This document shows positions 24,031-37,850 of a stretch of DNA of 64,000 bases, piece after piece. The translations under genes were made by a program, and so were the position numbers. How positions within the stretch are numbered: position 1 is the stretch's first letter; each line of letters begins with the position of its first letter. The notes beneath the pieces were generated by a model. That model did not search any database and had not been told where the DNA came from. It saw only the letters and a list, made by a program, of their open reading frames with translations. The stretch comes from Ecdyonurus torrentis. Taxonomy: Eukaryota > Arthropoda > Insecta > Ephemeroptera > Heptageniidae. The DNA is taken from NCBI GenBank assembly GCA_949318235.1, contig OX439131.1, forward strand, positions 1,858,168 to 1,922,167, in the 5' to 3' direction.

Positions 24031-25827
24031 TAAGGCTAGCAAAATTATTTTGCGTTTGATTTTTTCCACGCACATACTCTGTCGTAACAAAATTAAGTTC
24101 TTTTGCCTGAAAGTAAAAGCAAAGAGTTTAAATTTTTATGACAATGAGCGTAGTGGGGGATTTTAAAAATTTACTCCCAAGTTTTTATGATTATTTCCAT
24201 GATGATTATCCCTGAACTTTTCATCTGTGATAATAAACTTGAAAATATCAACATTGAATTTGATTGAACATCTAACTTTCGAAGTCTAGTTTGATGCATC
24301 CCTCTTTGACACCGAACTCTACTCTTTTATATTGCTTGTATTCAAATGATTAATTCAAAAAACAAACAAAAGTTTTCAAGCGCTGATTATAGCACAGCCG
24401 ATAACAGTAACAATCAAAACAGGGGGGAAAAAATGAAAATGAAAAGCGTAAAATTAGAGACTAGTATGAAACAAACTTTGATTAAAAAAATATTTTGAGA
24501 TTTTGATTACATATAATAATACTAAAATAAAAAACTCTGTTCTGTTATATAGGATTGTGTTCGGCTCACTAGCGCTCAGTCATTCGAATGTCACACAAAT
24601 TTTCTTTATCCTACTTTATACATAGAAGAAATAAATATTATGTATATGACGAACAATAAAAAATGTGATATAAATTTTGAAGACAGCTCGATTGACAGTT
24701 GTAGGTTGATAAATGATTTGAAATGATGGAAATAGAGACGAAAATATTTCTAAAAGACATGCAGTATTTTTATATATAAAAAGCACTATACATGAAGAAT
24801 ATATTTTATTTCCTGTAACTTAAAATTTACACACGTTCAATTTACATATATCTATATTGATTTTTCTCTCTATTTTATTTTGAAATGCATAATTTAGTCA
24901 AAACTAGCTATTTTTTTCTTTAACGTATATTTGTTTTTGAAAAATCTCGTTCGTCAAACGTTCTTTCTTGGTTTGTTCTTGGCTGAAAGGCATTTAAATT
25001 CACATTAGACGTTCTGTCAACCCCTGGCTTATCTTAATAAATACATTTGTCTTTGTGTCGCTTTCTTATTTCAAAATATATTTCTAGCTATTTCGAATTT
25101 TCTTAATCTTTTTTTTATTGTATTTTTTTTTTCTTTTTACTTTGTTTCTGTTCTTCTCTTTTATTTTTCCCCTATATTATTATTTGGTTATCTATTAAAA
25201 TTTCATCTCTGCGACTGGAGTCGTAATTCTTTGTTTATTTCATTGTGTTCTACGACCCTCTTGTTGATATTTATTTTTACATTTTGTCCGCTATTTTTGT
25301 ATGTTTTGTTAATCCAAACAGATTTACTTCGCAAACCACAGAAATACCATAAAAATTTCTTGTTTTTTATATATTTGTTTGTTTGATTTAACTAATATTT
25401 TAGGAAGCTTATATTGTAGTTTTTATATTTTTATTTATAGTTTAAGCTTTTCCTTTACAATTAGCTTCTACCATAGATTTAGAACTTTGCTTTATTTTGA
25501 AGAAAATATTCTACTAATATTTAGTTTGTCCACAAAAATAGTAAAAAAGAAAATCCATGGAATCTTGGTATGAAAACCCATGGCTTAAGCAGAAAGAGCA
25601 ACTAAAGTTAGCAGAACTTGTTTTCAACAATGTAAATCTTGAAATTTTTTATTGCTTTAAAACAATGAAATTTGCCTCTGAGTGATTTTCAAACTTGTAT
25701 TTGACGGGGAAAAAAAAACTTTAAAGGGTCAAAGGAAAGGGTATGCTCTATTATATTGGTGCACATTTTTAAACTTGCGCTATTTTCATTAACAAAATAT
25801 CATAAATATATTATGATGTGATAAGTG

Positions 25828-25829
<2 letters not shown>
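24031..25829. other. Non-coding stretch
   Basis: AT-rich. No microsatellite over 25 bp and no MITE recognised. Short frames only. Confidence 0.5.

Positions 25830-25912
<83 letters not shown>
25830..25912. repeat. (AT)n microsatellite
   Basis: About 83 bp, followed by GTGTGTAT. Confidence 0.95.
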
Positions 25913-25918
<6 letters not shown>

Positions 25919-26068
25919 ATAGAAAAGGTTAAACTATTTGTATTAAATTTAATTAATTTTAAGACTAAATATACGTATACTACATAGCAATAAAATTTGA
26001 AATGCATATTATATACATCATTTGGCTTTTAGCCATTTATGTTTACATTTATATCGTTTGTAAGTACG

Positions 26069-26071
<3 letters not shown>

Positions 26072-26141
<70 letters not shown>
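26072..26141. repeat. (AT)n microsatellite
   Basis: About 70 bp. Confidence 0.95.
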
Positions 26142-26144
<3 letters not shown>

Positions 26145-26466
26145 GTTTTTATTATCCATATTTAGTTGATGTGTATTTGCCACTACTAAACTATATAACT
26201 CACGCCATAAAATATCTGTACTTGCAATATTAAGCACGTAATAATATTGTCATGTAACTCGCGATTTAATGTTGGTTTGCGTAACGTAAGCCATGTAAAT
26301 AATAATGATAATAAAGTTTTGTTTGCTATTACGGTAGTACGTAGTCAATAGACGTGGTCACTGAACGTGCAACTTATACATCGATTGGAAAAATAAAATA
26401 TTTAAAACTGTAATATCTAATGTAATTGTATCATTTGTTATTACTTTTTGTTTAATATGTAATATT

Positions 26467-26544
26467 GAATAGGTGCGGTAGCATGTTGTACAATATGATC
26501 TGTTTGAATAGGTGCGGTAGTATGTTGTACAATATGATCTATTT
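26467..26544. repeat. 39 bp tandem duplication
   Basis: Two adjacent 39 bp units starting GAATAGGTGCGGTAG (26467 and 26506), differing at about two positions. The 13-residue repeat seen in the reverse frame is only this duplication read through, since 39 is a multiple of three. Confidence 0.9.
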
Positions 26545-26819
26545 ATAATTTGCATTTTCAATTTTTTTTTTTTTTTTTTTTTTATTATTATTAGCGAGTA
26601 TTATTTACTGTTGAGATGTTTTATTTTGAAAATACGTTACATAAGATGGGCACAGTACACTTAAGATATGGCCCATAAACATGCATGGAAAAACAGCACT
26701 TATTCTATTTATTTAATCTTGAAGTCAGAAAAAAGTTTATTGCAAAAACACATTAAATCAATTACAAATATCTCTGGGTTTAAGGTAATGCAACTCTTAT
26801 TCACCACATTGGAAAAGGA

Positions 26820-26820
<1 letters not shown>

Positions 26821-26860
<40 letters not shown>
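26821..26860. repeat. Poly-T tract
   Basis: About 40 T; another of about 21 lies at 26563-26583. Confidence 0.9.
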
Positions 26861-27357
26861 CCAAGAATCATACGACGTAATAAAAAGACTCAAATAGTAT
26901 TTTTATTACAAAACTTGTTAATTTTTTGTAAGCCTAAAACTTGTGTTATTTTTGCGCCTGCAGCTTGAAGTGTGTATGCAACCAGTTGGGTACTTGTGTT
27001 GTGCGGTATGCCTACCCTCTGCCCCTGCCGTAACTTTGAATGAAGTAACGATATCATATTTTAATTCTATACTTACATAATATATAGTAAGATCAAATAA
27101 ATCATCTTTAGAGTTGTATTGTTTAGAAAAAAGTCTTGCTTTCCTATGTTACTAATTACGAGAGTTAACAAAAAAAAAAAAAAACAAAAAAAAAACAGGA
27201 CAAAAAAAAAAAAAAAAGAGGATTATTTGCTCAAATTTTCAAAATTTTAAATTAAAATGTAGCATGGTGAAATATAATATGCCATTTTGGTTTAAATATT
27301 TGAGAAACACATTAAATACGTAATGTACGCATATAGAGTTTTGTCATGTATTTTAAT

Positions 27358-27358
<1 letters not shown>

Positions 27359-27413
<55 letters not shown>
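27359..27413. repeat. (AT)n microsatellite
   Basis: About 55 bp. A (CT)n of about 30 bp follows at 27488-27517. Confidence 0.95.
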
Positions 27414-27416
<3 letters not shown>

Positions 27417-27486
27417 ATACTAGATTTCAATTAATATAACAAGAATTTTTTGTATTCAAAACAAACAATATTTTTACTTTTAATGA

Positions 27487-27520
<34 letters not shown>

Positions 27521-27689
27521 CACATCACATTACATTATTTTCAATACATTTTATATTTTCATCCAGAGTAAAATTAATGGTAACAAAATAAAATAATATC
27601 GTAAACAAATATTATTATTATTATTACTACAAAAATATAAATAAATGAAGTTAAAAGATATTATTGTTGACAATCGTTTCAAATTTTGA

Positions 27690-27950
27690 GTGAATTATTT
27701 TTTTTTATATTGCTGAGGAAAGTGGTCTGAAATGTTGAGCTAGCTTGACCTGAGTGTTGACCCTTCAGTTTGTCAGAGCCAAGTCGTGTTGCCTGCATTG
27801 TGTCGCCATTCTCTCTCTCTCTCTCTCTTGCTCTCTCACAACACGGACAAGTGTAGTTTGGACATACACTGTCAACAAGAAAAGCATCCAAAGGCGCCAC
27901 CAAGTCGGAAAACAAACAAGCATTCGTCATACAAAACAAAATTTACTATA
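27690..27950. other. GC-richer non-coding segment
   Basis: Base composition is visibly less AT-rich than the flanks, with a (CT)n at 27810-27828. Open frames exist on both strands (27679-27939 reverse, 27754-27966 forward), but neither shows a known motif and they cannot both be real. It could be an old exon or promoter, or a decayed transposon. Confidence 0.35.
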
Positions 27951-28483
27951 TATAATATATAAATAAAAAAAAAGTGCAGTTATAAAAATGTTTATGTCAC
28001 CTCACTAACTGATATGTGACTGCATTTTTACTATGACTTGCAGCTTTTATGTGTTTTATTGATGGATAAAATATATATATGTGTAATATGATTTATATGT
28101 TTTTAATCTTTGCTATAGGAACTTGGTAATAAAATATTATTAAACTTAATAAAATTTTCACTATAAATGACACGCTTTCAAAAAATGACATAACTTAAAT
28201 ATTTTAGTTACAAATCGGGAAATAACTCATTCAATAAAATTTAAATATGAATAAAACTTAAATATGTTAAATGTGTATGTACTATTATTATTTCATATTT
28301 GAATGTTAGTGAATGATAATATTAGTTTTAATTACATTAAAAACTATTTATTTAGTAATATCAAACTTGATAATATATATTTTTTTTTATGTTTTCACAA
28401 ATGTACATGTCGACAATTAAATTGAATAAATAATGTTCATTAATTGGCATAACGAAAGCTTGTTCACATTTTGGTATATTATA

Positions 28484-28646
<163 letters not shown>

Positions 28647-29187
28647 CTATTGAAATTTAACCAATAACATGATGATCCACCAGTGATTTTGATGTCGTAA
28701 TTAAATACAAGTACGCACGCACAGTACAAGCTTATCGTCACAAACTGTATACATTAATACAATTTAATCAAGCATTAATTGGATTAAAATCATTATTTTT
28801 TTAATTAAATAAATATGACAAAATGACGGATATTTTTTTTACCTCATCACCGCAGATTATTAAAAAAAATGTGTTATAAAGCTATAATCTAAGTCCTCTT
28901 AAGTCATTGTTCAATTAGTGTGGTAAAAAAAAAAAAAAAGAAAAAAAAAAGAAAAGAAAAGAAAGAAAAAGACAGCTCATTAGAAATAAAGTATTTCATG
29001 AATAAATTCATATTTATGCTATAGTATAACTATTAGGTATTTATTGTTGTTAGTTCACGTTAGCGAAGAACAAAAAGTACCGAGTGATTAATATAGCTTC
29101 ACAGCCATGCATCAAAACAGGCCAGTAATATCGTCCATACACAGTTGAAAAAAAAAAAGAAGAATATATTTGTACAATATTCATAAC

Positions 29188-29345
29188 TTATTGTAGAATT
29201 AACAGCTAGACGTCACTAAGCGTTGAAAACAGATGCTTTTCTCAAAAGGTTCTAACGCTTGTGACGTCACTAACGTTTTTATCGTTACAGTTTTACCGCC
29301 TATAACGTAAAAACCATTAGTAATACAATACATAAAGCAATGCAT
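29188..29345 (+). mobile_element. MITE family D, copy D4 (internal deletion)
   Basis: About 158 bp. Left end ATTGTAGAATTAACAGCTAG with a decayed first slot AGACGTCA (29218), then a deletion, then TAACGCTTGTGACGTCACTAA with the octamer at 29262-29269, then TTTTATCGTTA and AATACATAAAGCAATGCA. The second slot is missing and the fourth decayed. Confidence 0.75.
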
Positions 29346-29929
29346 AGCCTATTTTCTAGCTAGAGCATAGTGGAAACATGCGCTTGCTAAGAGCACAGTT
29401 GCAAGAATGCACAGTAATAAAGTAACTTATGAAACAAATCAAGATGGATAAAATCTTCGATTTTCTTTAAAAATAAAGCATGAAAGTATTCGACCTAGTT
29501 TCTTTATTCCGCCAAGTTAATTTGTTCTTCTTGTGGCTAAAGATTACTGACAAGTGATTGCCGGTGTTTATTTTCCTCGACAAACCTTGCATTGACTATT
29601 GAGACTTTGAGACAGGGTTTGTCAAAAATCTCCTCTCGTCTCTCTATATATCTTTCATGTTAGTAAGCTTGGTCAGTGAAGCGTGTTATTAGTGCCTCTA
29701 GACTGTAAACAAACTCAGCACCTGTTTTCCAACATAAACTTATACAATATCAAACTTTGCCTAAAAAAAATATATATATTATCCACTTTTTTTTAATATA
29801 AAATAAAGAAGTAGAAGTCTAAAGGGAGAAGAAAGAGAGAAAAAAACTATTTTCTTGGTCTTAATGTAAAAATAATGTTAAGTAAATTTGTAGTCAATAT
29901 ATAGACGGGAAAGTATATTTTTATATTTG

Positions 29930-29935
<6 letters not shown>

Positions 29936-29960
<25 letters not shown>
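29936..29960. repeat. Poly-T tract
   Basis: About 25 T. Confidence 0.9.
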
Positions 29961-29963
<3 letters not shown>

Positions 29964-30208
29964 GGAAGCATGAAGGAGGAAAAGTTGTAAAGATGTGCTA
30001 CGTCACTTTGTATTGTGAAATAATAATATATAAAGTTTGCATTGAAAATTTCTTGCATGTTATAGAGAAATATGTCACTTTCTATACTTTCCATTAGTAA
30101 TGTTATGAGAGAAAAAATTATATTTACTGTATATAGAAAAAAACTTGAATATACTCACAATAACATCAGTTTGTTTTGCTTTTTTTTTTACTCGCATCAA
30201 TACTACTA

Positions 30209-30210
<2 letters not shown>

Positions 30211-30257
<47 letters not shown>

Positions 30258-30286
30258 CTTTTTAATTCAAGTACAAAGCTGAAAGC

Positions 30287-30330
<44 letters not shown>
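30211..30330. repeat. Facing (CT)n and (GA)n arrays
   Basis: CT array 30211-30252 and GA array 30291-30330, about 40 bp each, separated by about 38 bp of unique sequence. It is a long inverted repeat with the same design as 4886-5059. Confidence 0.95.
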
Positions 30331-30333
<3 letters not shown>

Positions 30334-30706
30334 TTGTCAAATTTTATTTTATAAAAATTCCAAATAATATTTTTCCCGTTATTTTTGACCAGATTATTAT
30401 TGACCCACCATGTGTGTATTTTTGTTTACTTTTTCTCATTGCGAGTTGGTAGCTTGGAAAAATAATAAGTATACGTACACCCTCTGTACTTATTATTATT
30501 TTCTGTGGCTAACGAAAACTTAATGTGCTTTTTATATATTATATTTATTTTTTTCCCCTCATGTGTATTAAAAAAAAAAGCAGCAGAAATAGGCAGCAAA
30601 AATTGTCCATGTTCTTTCATTATATATACTTAAAATGTAGCAACCAAGCTTGCAAAGTAAAATTTGTTCACTGTTATTTTTTTGTAAATGCGTAAGTCCT
30701 CTTATT

Positions 30707-30711
<5 letters not shown>

Positions 30712-30740
<29 letters not shown>
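30712..30740. repeat. Poly-A tract
   Basis: About 29 A. Confidence 0.9.
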
Positions 30741-30744
<4 letters not shown>

Positions 30745-31576
30745 GGTTCTTTGTTGTTCACAGAAAATTGCTTAATTACAACGTTTGCGCTAGCAGGGAC
30801 AAATTTTGTTTTAAATGTTTACTCTTTAAAAAGGACAAAAAAAAAGGTACTTGTGGTTTTTCCCTCATAAAGAAGTAGGGGACTGGAGCATGGAAACATG
30901 CCACTCGCACGCACAGATACATACAGGGTGTAATTAATGTAAGAGGTAGCTGTTGCGTTGCAAACAAAACAAAATTTCAAATAATTTACACTCAATAAAA
31001 CAATTTCTTTGTATATTTGAATAAGGGGGAATTTATTTCATTATAAAAAATAATAAACATACTATTTTTATTTTTAAAGTTGTTTAAAACCCACATATGT
31101 TCACAACATTAATATTTGACTTCATTTTGTAAAACTAAAGCAGATGGTTTTAATGTTTTTAAATTTAAATTAAATATGAATAGGAAGACCATTATATAAT
31201 ATATATTTACGTATATATATATTTAGCCAAGTCATATAACATATAAGTTTATTGTATGGACAATGCACTTTAACTGCATTTAAGTTTTTATCGTGCACCA
31301 GCTACGAATGTCATTTCAAATATTTAATTTAATGTTAATAGCTTTATGTTGCTCGTATTTAATAGCTCTTTTGTTGTTGAAAATATTTTAAATTGTTCTT
31401 TTTAAAGATAAAAAGAATTCAATATATTATATTATATTTTTATTTTCTAAATCTAATATCATTATAATATAAAACTTATTGCATGATATTAAAGATTTGA
31501 AAAGTATTACTTTTGAAATTCATTCTGTATTGCATTGTTTTATAAAAGTGCATCGTCAGTCACTTACAAATGCATC

Positions 31577-31579
<3 letters not shown>

Positions 31580-31615
<36 letters not shown>
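31580..31615. repeat. Poly-T tract
   Basis: About 36 T. The stretch 30741-31579 has no other feature. Confidence 0.9.
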
Positions 31616-31616
<1 letters not shown>

Positions 31617-31697
31617 TTCTTGTATAATAAAGAGGTTGAACCGGTACTTTAGTCGTATTGCATTTTTATGAGGTTTCTCGTAAAGTTTATAATTATA

Positions 31698-32042
31698 TTA
31701 AAGGCATAGAAAACATGAAACAACATGTTATTTTTAATCATTAAACACAAAATGGGATTTACAAAACTGATGATAATTTTTACTAGAATGTAAATGTAGC
31801 CCCACAAAAGAGCGTGAAAAAACTGTAAAGTATTCTATTTGTGTTAATAATTCTGTTTATGACGTCAGAAACATGCACAAATTAATATGAAAAATGTTGT
31901 ATGGGTTGCATAAATTGAAAATTTCTAATCACTGTTACGGCGCTACAGTTGGGTTTTGAGACAAATTAATGTTATTTATGTAAGTCCCATCAAGTGTTTT
32001 GTGATATAAATGCTTAAGTTTTCATGTTGTCTATGCCTTTAA
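31698..32042 (-). mobile_element. MITE family A, copy A5
   Basis: 345 bp, reverse, intact TTAA at both ends (31698-31701, 32039-32042). Same terminal subtype as A4 (TTAAAGGCATAGAAAACATG). TGACGTCA at 31860-31867, midpoint 31870. Internal CpGs have decayed more than in A1: for example CTACAAATG-type changes near the left block and GCGCTAC at the right. Confidence 0.85.
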
Positions 32043-32375
32043 GGATACCAGCTTTTGTCTCACAAACTGAACGGCCACGAAATGTTAAATTAACATGAAG
32101 TAAAAATGGAATGTTACTTAAATAAAGTGGGCTTGTACCTTTTGTGGCCTCTTAATAGAAACTATTTTATTATTGTTATTATTATTATTCAATGTTTAGC
32201 CATTGTCAAACTCATGCAAAGACGATCAAATTTTTAAGTTATTCCCCTTTGAGGATAACATGTAAAAAAAATAACAGTAACTCTTACGCCAGATTAAAAA
32301 CTTTATTTTCAAGATTAAAAGAAAAAAAATGAGCAAGTTTTGGGACTAAGGTATGTTTTTAAATTATGGCAGGAA

Positions 32376-32406
<31 letters not shown>

Positions 32407-32991
32407 CTAGAAAATTAAATTGTGTTTAGAAAATAAAATACCAAATTCGTCATGACACTATTTTTTTTTTTAGCATAATCGTCAATAATTCTTTAATTAC
32501 TAGAATTATTTCCTTTACTTTCATTATTTCCCGAGCACCTATCTAGAAATTGTACTGGTGCGGTCACCTTGAACAGATAAACTGCAATATACCCGGAGCA
32601 GTGTCGATATATAATATGCTGACATATCACTCCAGTAACTTGTGTCATATCATACTTTGACAAGTGTGAGTTGCCGTTCACTAGTGAGTATATACGTGCA
32701 GACACATGATGCACATACATAGAAAATATTTTTTACATCAAAGCTCTGAAGAAGAAGAAGGAAAAAAAATATGGGTTATTATAACGTGCTATGTTTTACA
32801 AAACTTTTTCTCATTAAGGAATTTCTTTAGATGTATCACCAGGACTTAACAGAAGCCCCCATATAAGATTATAGTACCAATGACAAGAAAAAAAAATATT
32901 ATATATATCCCGTGACTATTAGATTTATAGGTTTTAGGAGGTTTTATGTACACACTTTTATTAAAGACTCGTTATTAAACATTCATTTAGT

Positions 32992-33044
<53 letters not shown>

Positions 33045-33957
33045 TATATAAATATATGCTTTATCTTCCAACGTCACTCTGTGTAGTATTTTTATTTGTT
33101 TGACTTATTCATGTATTTATTTACTTTAAAAAACAGCAACTTAAGATTAACATTATTAAATCTTATATTGTACAAATATTTATAATGTATGTACATAACG
33201 TTCTATAAATAAATTTATTTCATTTATTTTTGTGTCCTCATTTAAAATTCTCTATTTAAATATATTGAACCGTTAAGATGAAAAAAAAAAAAAGAAGTGT
33301 ATAAGTATTTTACATATACATACTTGTTAAAGTTTAATTTATATTTTATTAAAAAAAAAACTTATATTATTGCATAAAATATAGCAGCTAGATTTTTAAT
33401 GTAATTTTAATTATTTTATATATTAATATAAAATTATTACTCAGGTTTTTTCTTATTATTTTAACTTTCAAGCTTGCTATGCATATTTTGCACTCAAATG
33501 ATTATTAGATTCTATTTCATCTCATTTAGTATACTTGTTACCATTTTATATAATATTGTAATTTTAATTATAATTTTTTTTTTTTTTTTTACATACATAA
33601 AATGTGATAAATTTGCAATATTTTGTTAACGAAAGCACTAAATTGAAACTTTAAAAAAAAACTGCAATATGACGTGCAACTGAATTTATGTCAGGAAAAT
33701 TAACTTAAAAAAATTTTAATTTCGAAGCAAAAGTTGCCACTCCTTGACTTGTAATTAACTTGGAACTTTTTTTTTTCTTCGTTCTAAGCTGTAATACAAA
33801 ATTGTTGATGTTGCAAAAAAAAAAAAAAAAAAAAAAAAAAAGTTAAGTAATAAAAACTCTTGACGTGGAAAATTAGGTTGGTTGGTGGAAATTATTTAGC
33901 AAAATATACAGGCATATGTAGCCGTAGTTTTGAGGACATTTTTTTATATCATACAAC
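32043..33957. other. Non-coding stretch with poly-A/T tracts
   Basis: Contains poly-A at 32380-32406, a 39-base poly-T at 33001-33039, poly-T at 33574-33590 and poly-A at 33816-33841. A GC-richer segment at 32490-32720 has an open reverse frame of 75 codons without a recognised domain. Confidence 0.5.
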
Positions 33958-34300
33958 TTAAAGGAATAGACCAGAGAAAAACATAGGCATTTATATCACA
34001 AAACACTTGATGGGACTTACATAAATAACATTAGTTTGTCTCAAAACCCAACAGTAGCCCCGTAGCAGTGACCAGAAAATTCGATTTATGCAACCCGCTC
34101 AACATTTTCATGCTAATTTTTGCATGTTTCTAACATCATAAACATGAATTTTCAAGTAAATTGCATAATTTACAGTTTTTTTAAACTCTCTCATGGGGTT
34201 GCATTAACATTCTGGTAAAAATTGTCTTCAGTTTTGAAGATCCCATTTCGTGTTTATTCATTAAAAAGCACATGTTGTTTTATGTGGTCTATGGCTTTAA
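33958..34300 (+). mobile_element. MITE family A, copy A6 (CRE lost)
   Basis: 343 bp, forward, intact TTAA at both ends. All landmarks are present, but the central octamer has become TAACATCA at 34131-34138 and CTCTCGTGGGGC has become CTCTCATGGGGT. It is the only A copy that has lost the CRE. The midpoint is 34129. Confidence 0.85.
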
Positions 34301-35261
34301 TGCCTCTCTTGTGAAAAAATCTTTGTCATAAAATATAATATATATATCTTGAAAAATCTATTTTTATGTCACTTCTATCACTCGTGATTTGTGAAAATTT
34401 GCAAACATTATTTCAACCATACATATCTGTAGTTAAAATACGTAAACAAACATTTTCATGACATCAAAGTTAACCCTCAGGTAATTCGTTTAACGTGTCT
34501 ACATTATTTCAAAACAAACAATTCTTTAAAGTAAACAAAACTAAAAAAAAAAAAAAAAAAAGTTTGGTACTCTCTTTCATATATTTAATTTTTAATTAGA
34601 GGAAAAAACATTTTTAGTACAACATAATTTGATATCGTTAATAAATAATATATTATTATTAATTTATTTTAATATCAAAGTTTTCCTTCAAAAACATACA
34701 AACAATTTTAAAACGTGTCTTTTCTTTTCTTTTTTTTTCTTTTTTTTTTTTTTTTAAATAAACTTTTCTTTCTTCCGCTATTTGTTTAACATTATGTGTT
34801 TGTTGTGTTAGTAAAAAAAAAAAAAAAAATAGCCTCTATTTTTACATAACAAGATTTTTCATTCAAAGTGCTAAAAAGGAGGGGGGAAAAAGTGGCAATT
34901 TATTTAGTGTAGCATGTAGAAAAATTGCAGATGAAATATATTTTCAGAAGTATTCATGGGAAAACTTTTCTCTCTGCTTTTTACTAACTAAATTATTTTT
35001 CATCTTAAATACCAATTTAAAAACCAAAGTATAAACACTAAAGAGAAACTTTGTGCCTTTATGTATTGTAACTTAATACTAAATTGCATTCTATATAAGA
35101 AACTTCATGAAAATTGCAAACATATTTATTAAAAAAACAAAATAATACTAACATTAAATATGATTAAATGAATTGAAAAATAAAAACATACATAGAAACA
35201 CCAACTTGCATATTTTTTCATTATATTACGATGAGTTTAAGATATTTCTGCCAACATTTGT
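34301..35261. other. Non-coding stretch
   Basis: Poly-A at 34543-34561 and 34814-34829, mixed poly-T near 34725-34755. No element or gene recognised. Confidence 0.5.
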
Positions 35262-35624
35262 ATTACACTACGTAATTATGCTGCATTTATGTAACTGTAG
35301 CATAAATGAAACTAAATAAAAACAACACAAATAATAATTATGCTGTAAGACAAAATAGTTATACTATTGACTAATAAAGGAGCAACTGATTTGAAATCGA
35401 CTATAAGCGATTTCACTCAAATCCGCTTCCGTTTCGACGTACTGCGCATACGTAGTAAATAGAAACGGAAGCGGATGTGACTAAAATCGCTTAAAGTCGG
35501 CATCAAAACAGTTTTTCCTTTATTAGTAAATTATTATGAATTATAGCATAGATACAATGCTATATTGAACAAATTGTGCTGAAAATAAGTTAGCATAATT
35601 ACTACGCATTTATTTTTGTTTGTG
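35262..35624 (-). mobile_element. MITE family E, copy E2, split by F
   Basis: A reverse-oriented E copy. The left part has TACGTAATTATGCTGCATTT and AATAATTATGCTGTA; after the F insertion the right part has GAACAAATTGTGCTGAAAAT, AGTTAGCATAATTACTACG and CATTTATTTTTGTTTGTG. The order agrees with the reverse complement of E4. Confidence 0.75.
35371..35526. mobile_element. Palindromic MITE F, inserted in E2
   Basis: 156 bp. Ends CTAATAAAGGA and TCCTTTATTAG are a perfect 11 bp pair, extending to 18 bp with two mismatches. Inner arms GACTATAAGCGATTT.. and ..ATCCGCTTCCGTTTC pair with their complements on the right with few mismatches. The loop holds GACGTACTGCGCATACGTAG. Likely target duplication TA, but the flanks do not prove it. 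Non-autonomous. Confidence 0.8.
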
Positions 35625-36322
35625 TATAAATAATTATAATGATAATTAAAATATGGGAACTGGGTGGTAGGCCTACCGTTGGATAATTATCATGAATTGA
35701 ATTAAAAATAGTTGTGCTGAAATTAGTTTTTGGTAAATTTCTTACCAAATACATTAAAATGTAAAATTGTATAATTCTGAAGTTCTATGAAGTAAAAAGA
35801 TGAGCACAATTAAGTGATTATATTTATTACACACAGGTAGTTTACAAAAACATTTGCACGTATAACATATTATCACATATATTCGTCTCGTCGTTAGTTT
35901 TAAACACAAAATTATTACCATTATTATTTAAAGCTCCAGTATTTAATAATTTTTAGTAAATTTTCTTTATTAATTTTACTATTAGTGTACTGCAATGTAC
36001 TTTTTCAATGTCAATTATGAAATCAGGTATTTTTTTGGTCGATGATATTAGAATGTCTGAAAACGGTGTCACAGTTGTAAGACTTTGTAATGACTCTGGA
36101 CAGTTATGATAAAGCAACGGGGTGATGATTGCTTTAGGGTGGACATTCAACTCTAACCACCAGGTTGTTGTTGTTGTATGGTTACTTGTTAGTTCAGCGC
36201 CATAACTGTCCCCGGGTGTACTGCATGTATGTACGTACCTGAGGTATTCTTGTCACAAAATCTGCTGCATTATCTGCCCCTTATAAACAAACAAAATGAA
36301 AAGCTCAAACACAAAAGCTGTT

Positions 36323-36414
36323 CGTAAACCCTGTTCTCTGCTCCTAAATTGACGATCAACTTTGGTTATTCAAATGGAATGCGCATTTTTGGGTGCAAGA
36401 GAACAGGGTTTACG
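36323..36414. mobile_element. Short hairpin L next to D5
   Basis: A perfect 17 bp inverted pair, CGTAAACCCTGTTCTCT at 36323-36339 and its complement at 36398-36414, with a 58 bp loop. The right arm touches the start of D5. It may be a tiny MITE or the remnant of one. Only one copy is seen. Confidence 0.55.
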
Positions 36415-36640
36415 TTACAGTTACACAGTTTTAATTGTTGTATTATTAACGATTATGACGTCACTAATCTTGGACAATATAACGATAAAAGATTAAACGA
36501 CGTTAAGTTTAGCCGTTGTAAACTGATGTATAAGTTCTAACGTTTGTGACGTCACTACATAACGTTTTTATTGTTTGAATTTTATTGCTTCGTAACATTG
36601 TAACCGTTGATTCCACAATATTTAAAATATTGCAAAGATA
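36411..36640 (+). mobile_element. MITE family D, copy D5
   Basis: About 230 bp. Recognised by ACACAGTTTTAATTG and AACGATTATGACGTCACTAA at the left and GTTGATTCCACAATATTTAA at the right. Octamers at 36456-36463 and 36547-36554. The second slot sits exactly 42 bp after the first but has decayed to CGACGTTA (36498-36505); the fourth is lost. First-to-third distance is 91 bp against 133 in D2, so about 42 bp are deleted inside. Confidence 0.8.
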
Positions 36641-36641
36641 T

Positions 36642-37582
<941 letters not shown>

Positions 37583-37704
37583 AACACTCGCTTACCGTAA
37601 TATTTCTATACACGGAGAAACAAGCATATAGAATGAGGTATTTTGTACGCAGCAAAGTTGCACTGCAAGGTTATTTTGCTGTATAACATAGTAACTCTAT
37701 AACA

Positions 37705-37850
37705 CACGGACAAAAATAAATACGTAATAATTATGCTAGCTCAATGCAGCAACATTTATGTATAACAACATAATTAATGCCATTTGTATTATAATTATTA
37801 TACTGTATAGCATAATAGTTAAGATGTTCAGTATAAATTATTTCTTTTAT
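37705..37850 (+). mobile_element. MITE family E, copy E3 (right end lost)
   Basis: Starts CACGGACAAAAATAAATACG, then TAATAATTATGCTAGC, the best-preserved left end in the window. The body is shortened and the right terminus is not recognisable. Confidence 0.7.

Noticed and set aside
35953..36150. Reverse frame of 65 codons with balanced composition
   Set aside because: An in-frame stop directly precedes the ATG, no domain is recognised, and no splice signal could be argued.
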